Origin: Lentzea sp. NBRC 105346
GTDB taxonomy: Bacteria > Actinomycetota > Actinomycetes > Mycobacteriales > Pseudonocardiaceae
NCBI RefSeq assembly: GCF_030269605.1
Contig: NZ_BSTQ01000003.1
Coordinates: 434,001 to 498,000, forward strand
Length of the DNA stretch: 64,000 bases
Direction: 5' to 3'
Notes under the pieces: model-generated
Told to the model about the DNA's origin: nothing
What the model saw: the letters and a program-made list of their open reading frames with translations, nothing else
Database searches by the model: none
Translations under genes and position numbers: made by a program
Part shown: piece by piece, positions 62,586 through 64,000 of the stretch
Layout of the letters: each line of letters opens with the position of its first letter
Numbering within the stretch: position 1 is the stretch's first letter

Positions 62586-63691
62586 GGCTTACCCCATTCG
62601 ACCGGCAACTCCCACAACCCGCGCACGAACATTCCCCTTCTCCACGTCAACCGATGCTCCGGCACGGCGAAACGCATGTCGCCGAGCACGTCGAGCAGGC
62701 GGCCGATGCCGACCTGCAGTTCCACTCGCGCCAGGTGCGCGCCGAGACAGTGGTGCCGTCCGTGTCCGAACGCGACGTGCGGGTTCGGCGCCCGGTCCGG
62801 CACGATCCGGTCCGGCTCGGGGAACACCGCGCCGTCCCGGTTCGCGGCGTCGATGACCGGCACGACCGCCTGGCCCGCACGCACCACGACGTCGCCCAGC
62901 GGCACGTCCGCCAGCGCCACGTGCGGCGGACCACCGGTGGACATGAACGACGTCCACCGCAGCATCTCCTCGACCAGTGCGGGCAGATCCGCTCGTGCCG
63001 CCGTCATCAGCGACGGATCGCGCAGCAGCAGATACAGGCAGATCGCGAGCTGGTTGCCGGTCGTCTCATAACCGGCGATGAACATGCCCGCCCCGAGCGC
63101 GACGAGCTCCTCGCGGTCCAGATCCGATCCGTCGATCAACAGCTCACCCGCGTCGACCAGCCGCGCGAAGTACTCGTGCATGCGCCGATGTGCGCCGGCG
63201 ACCTGCTCGGCGGGAAACCGCGACGTCGACATCATCGCGTCGCCCCACTCCCGCAAGGCGGCCATGTCCCGCTCGGGCACGCCGAGCATCCGGCACATCA
63301 CGATCATCGGGAACGGCATCGCGAACTCGTTCACCAGATCCGCCGGCGAGCTCAGTTTCGCCAGCAGTTCGTCGGCGATCGCCGTGAGCTCGGGCCGCAT
63401 GCGTTCCGCGTGCCGCGCGGTGAAGGCGGCCGTGACCGCCCGCCTTCTCCGCGTGTGGTCCGGCGGATCACTCGCCACGAGCGCGAGGGACCGGCGTTCA
63501 CGGGCGAACAACGCGGGCCCGGCGAAGGCCTCGCGGCTGAACCTCGGGTCGGCCAGCACGGTGCGCACGTCCTCGTACTTCGTCACGAGCAGCGCCTCCC
63601 GGTCGCCGCGCAAGGTGACCGTCCTGGGTGGACGGTCGTACTCGACGGGCGGTAACAGGCAAGGACGTTCGGGGAACGGGAAGTCAGGCAT
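62579..63691 (-). CDS. Cytochrome P450 in the five-gene operon
   Basis: A 370-residue P450, slightly short. The I-helix motif is MFIAGYETTGNQLAICL, the ExxR region LPALVEEMLRWTS, and the haem loop FGHGRHHCLGAHLARVELQ with axial Cys. The ATG (MPDFPFPERPCLLPPVEYD) lies 8 bp inside the end of the PEP-utilising gene. Dense overlap with its neighbours points to one pathway. The second P450 in the window (45080-46354) is not closely similar by eye. Confidence 0.92.
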   Translation of the reverse strand: MPDFPFPERPCLLPPVEYDRPPRTVTLRGDREALLVTKYEDVRTVLADPRFSREAFAGPALFARERRSLALVASDPPDHTRRRRAVTAAFTARHAERMRPELTAIADELLAKLSSPADLVNEFAMPFPMIVMCRMLGVPERDMAALREWGDAMMSTSRFPAEQVAGAHRRMHEYFARLVDAGELLIDGSDLDREELVALGAGMFIAGYETTGNQLAICLYLLLRDPSLMTAARADLPALVEEMLRWTSFMSTGGPPHVALADVPLGDVVVRAGQAVVPVIDAANRDGAVFPEPDRIVPDRAPNPHVAFGHGRHHCLGAHLARVELQVGIGRLLDVLGDMRFAVPEHRLTWRRGMFVRGLWELPVEWGKPC

Positions 63692-64000
63692 CGAGCCACA
63701 CCGTCCCCGCGCCGCCGTCGACCTCGACCTGATCACCAGTCTTGATCAACCGGGTGGCGCCCTCGACGCCCACGACGGTCGGGATGCCGAGCATCCGCCC
63801 GGTGATCGCCGTGTGCGACACGGGACTGCCGCGCTCCACCACCATCGCGGTCGCCGTCAGCATCAGGAACAGCCACCCCGGATCGGTCTCCCGCGCGACC
63901 AGGACCTTGCCGTCGCACGACACACCGGGCGCGGCCGGGTCGAGCACGACCCGCGCCTCACCGCGCACGCGTCCGCTGCTCGACGCGATGCCCCGCAAGG
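63684..64000 (-). CDS. PEP-utilising enzyme, C-terminal swivelling domain (partial)
   Basis: Only the last 105 codons are in the window; the 5' part lies beyond the right edge. The swivelling phosphohistidine domain is clear: GKVLVARETDPGWLFLMLTA, then GSPVSHTAITGRMLGIPTVV with the phosphorylated His, then DQVEVDGGAGTVWLD. It resembles PEP synthase and rifampicin phosphotransferase C-termini. The full-length partner would normally carry an ATP-grasp domain. It is the most upstream visible gene of the operon. Confidence 0.88.
   Translation of the reverse strand, partial: LRGIASSSGRVRGEARVVLDPAAPGVSCDGKVLVARETDPGWLFLMLTATAMVVERGSPVSHTAITGRMLGIPTVVGVEGATRLIKTGDQVEVDGGAGTVWLDA

Overview
The window is GC-rich (around 70% by eye) actinobacterial chromosome, most likely from the Pseudonocardiales (a Lentzea/Saccharothrix/Actinosynnema-like genus; this is inference from gene content, not a match I could run). 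Supporting signs are the wag31-yggT-sepF-yggS-pgeF-ftsZ order, a proline/glutamine-rich FtsL, a meso-diaminopimelate-type MurE (DNPR motif), ShbA/SigD-type sigma factors, and the ClgR-PspA-PspM stress module known from mycobacteria and relatives.

Region 1 (1-26.7 kb, almost all minus strand) is the division and cell wall (dcw) cluster. In transcription order it runs mraZ, rsmH, ftsL, ftsI, murE, murF, mraY, murD, ftsW, murG, murC, ftsQ, ftsZ, pgeF, yggS, sepF, yggT, wag31. Many neighbours are coupled by ATGA/GTGA overlaps. The cluster is broken in three places by unrelated genes. Between ftsI and murE lie a universal stress protein gene, a NadB-like flavoprotein and a type III PKS/KAS III-like enzyme. 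Between murD and ftsW lies a secreted or anchored I36-type protein. Between ftsQ and ftsZ lie a DinB-fold protein, a ricin-type lectin, a CrtI-like oxidase and a small membrane protein.

Region 2 (27-32.6 kb, plus strand) is a MoxR ATPase - DUF58 - transglutaminase (TgpA-type) operon with a curious threefold in-frame repeat between its last two genes, then a convergent DUF3040 gene. Region 3 (32.6-36.9 kb) holds a 1.1-kb gene-free purine-rich tract, a short AbiEi-type protein, a small membrane protein, a Crp/Fnr regulator and an SOS-controlled DNA polymerase IV. Region 4 (36.9-50 kb) has a FluG-like split pair (amidohydrolase and glutamine-synthetase-like ligase), two tandem SigD-like sigma factors, methyltransferases, ParA, Nei2, a P450, pyrD, a processive GT2 with a coupled microprotein, and a nucleobase permease.

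Region 5 (50.2-58.2 kb) is the ClgR/Psp stress module with rimO-pgsA-cinA upstream, a repeat-rich spacer with a 137-bp nested palindrome, an RloA/RloB (AbiL-like) defence pair and an N-acetylglutamate synthase. Region 6 (58.3-64 kb) holds a MerR regulator with a probable leaderless promoter, a secreted phospholipase A2, and the 3' part of a tightly overlapping minus-strand operon: PEP-utilising enzyme, P450, nucleotidyltransferase with a PqqD-like tail, thymidylate-kinase-like enzyme and an atypical KAS III. This last operon looks like an undescribed small-molecule pathway and is the best candidate for a new system here. Several gene ends carry long, nearly perfect inverted repeats that appear to be a lineage-specific terminator family.
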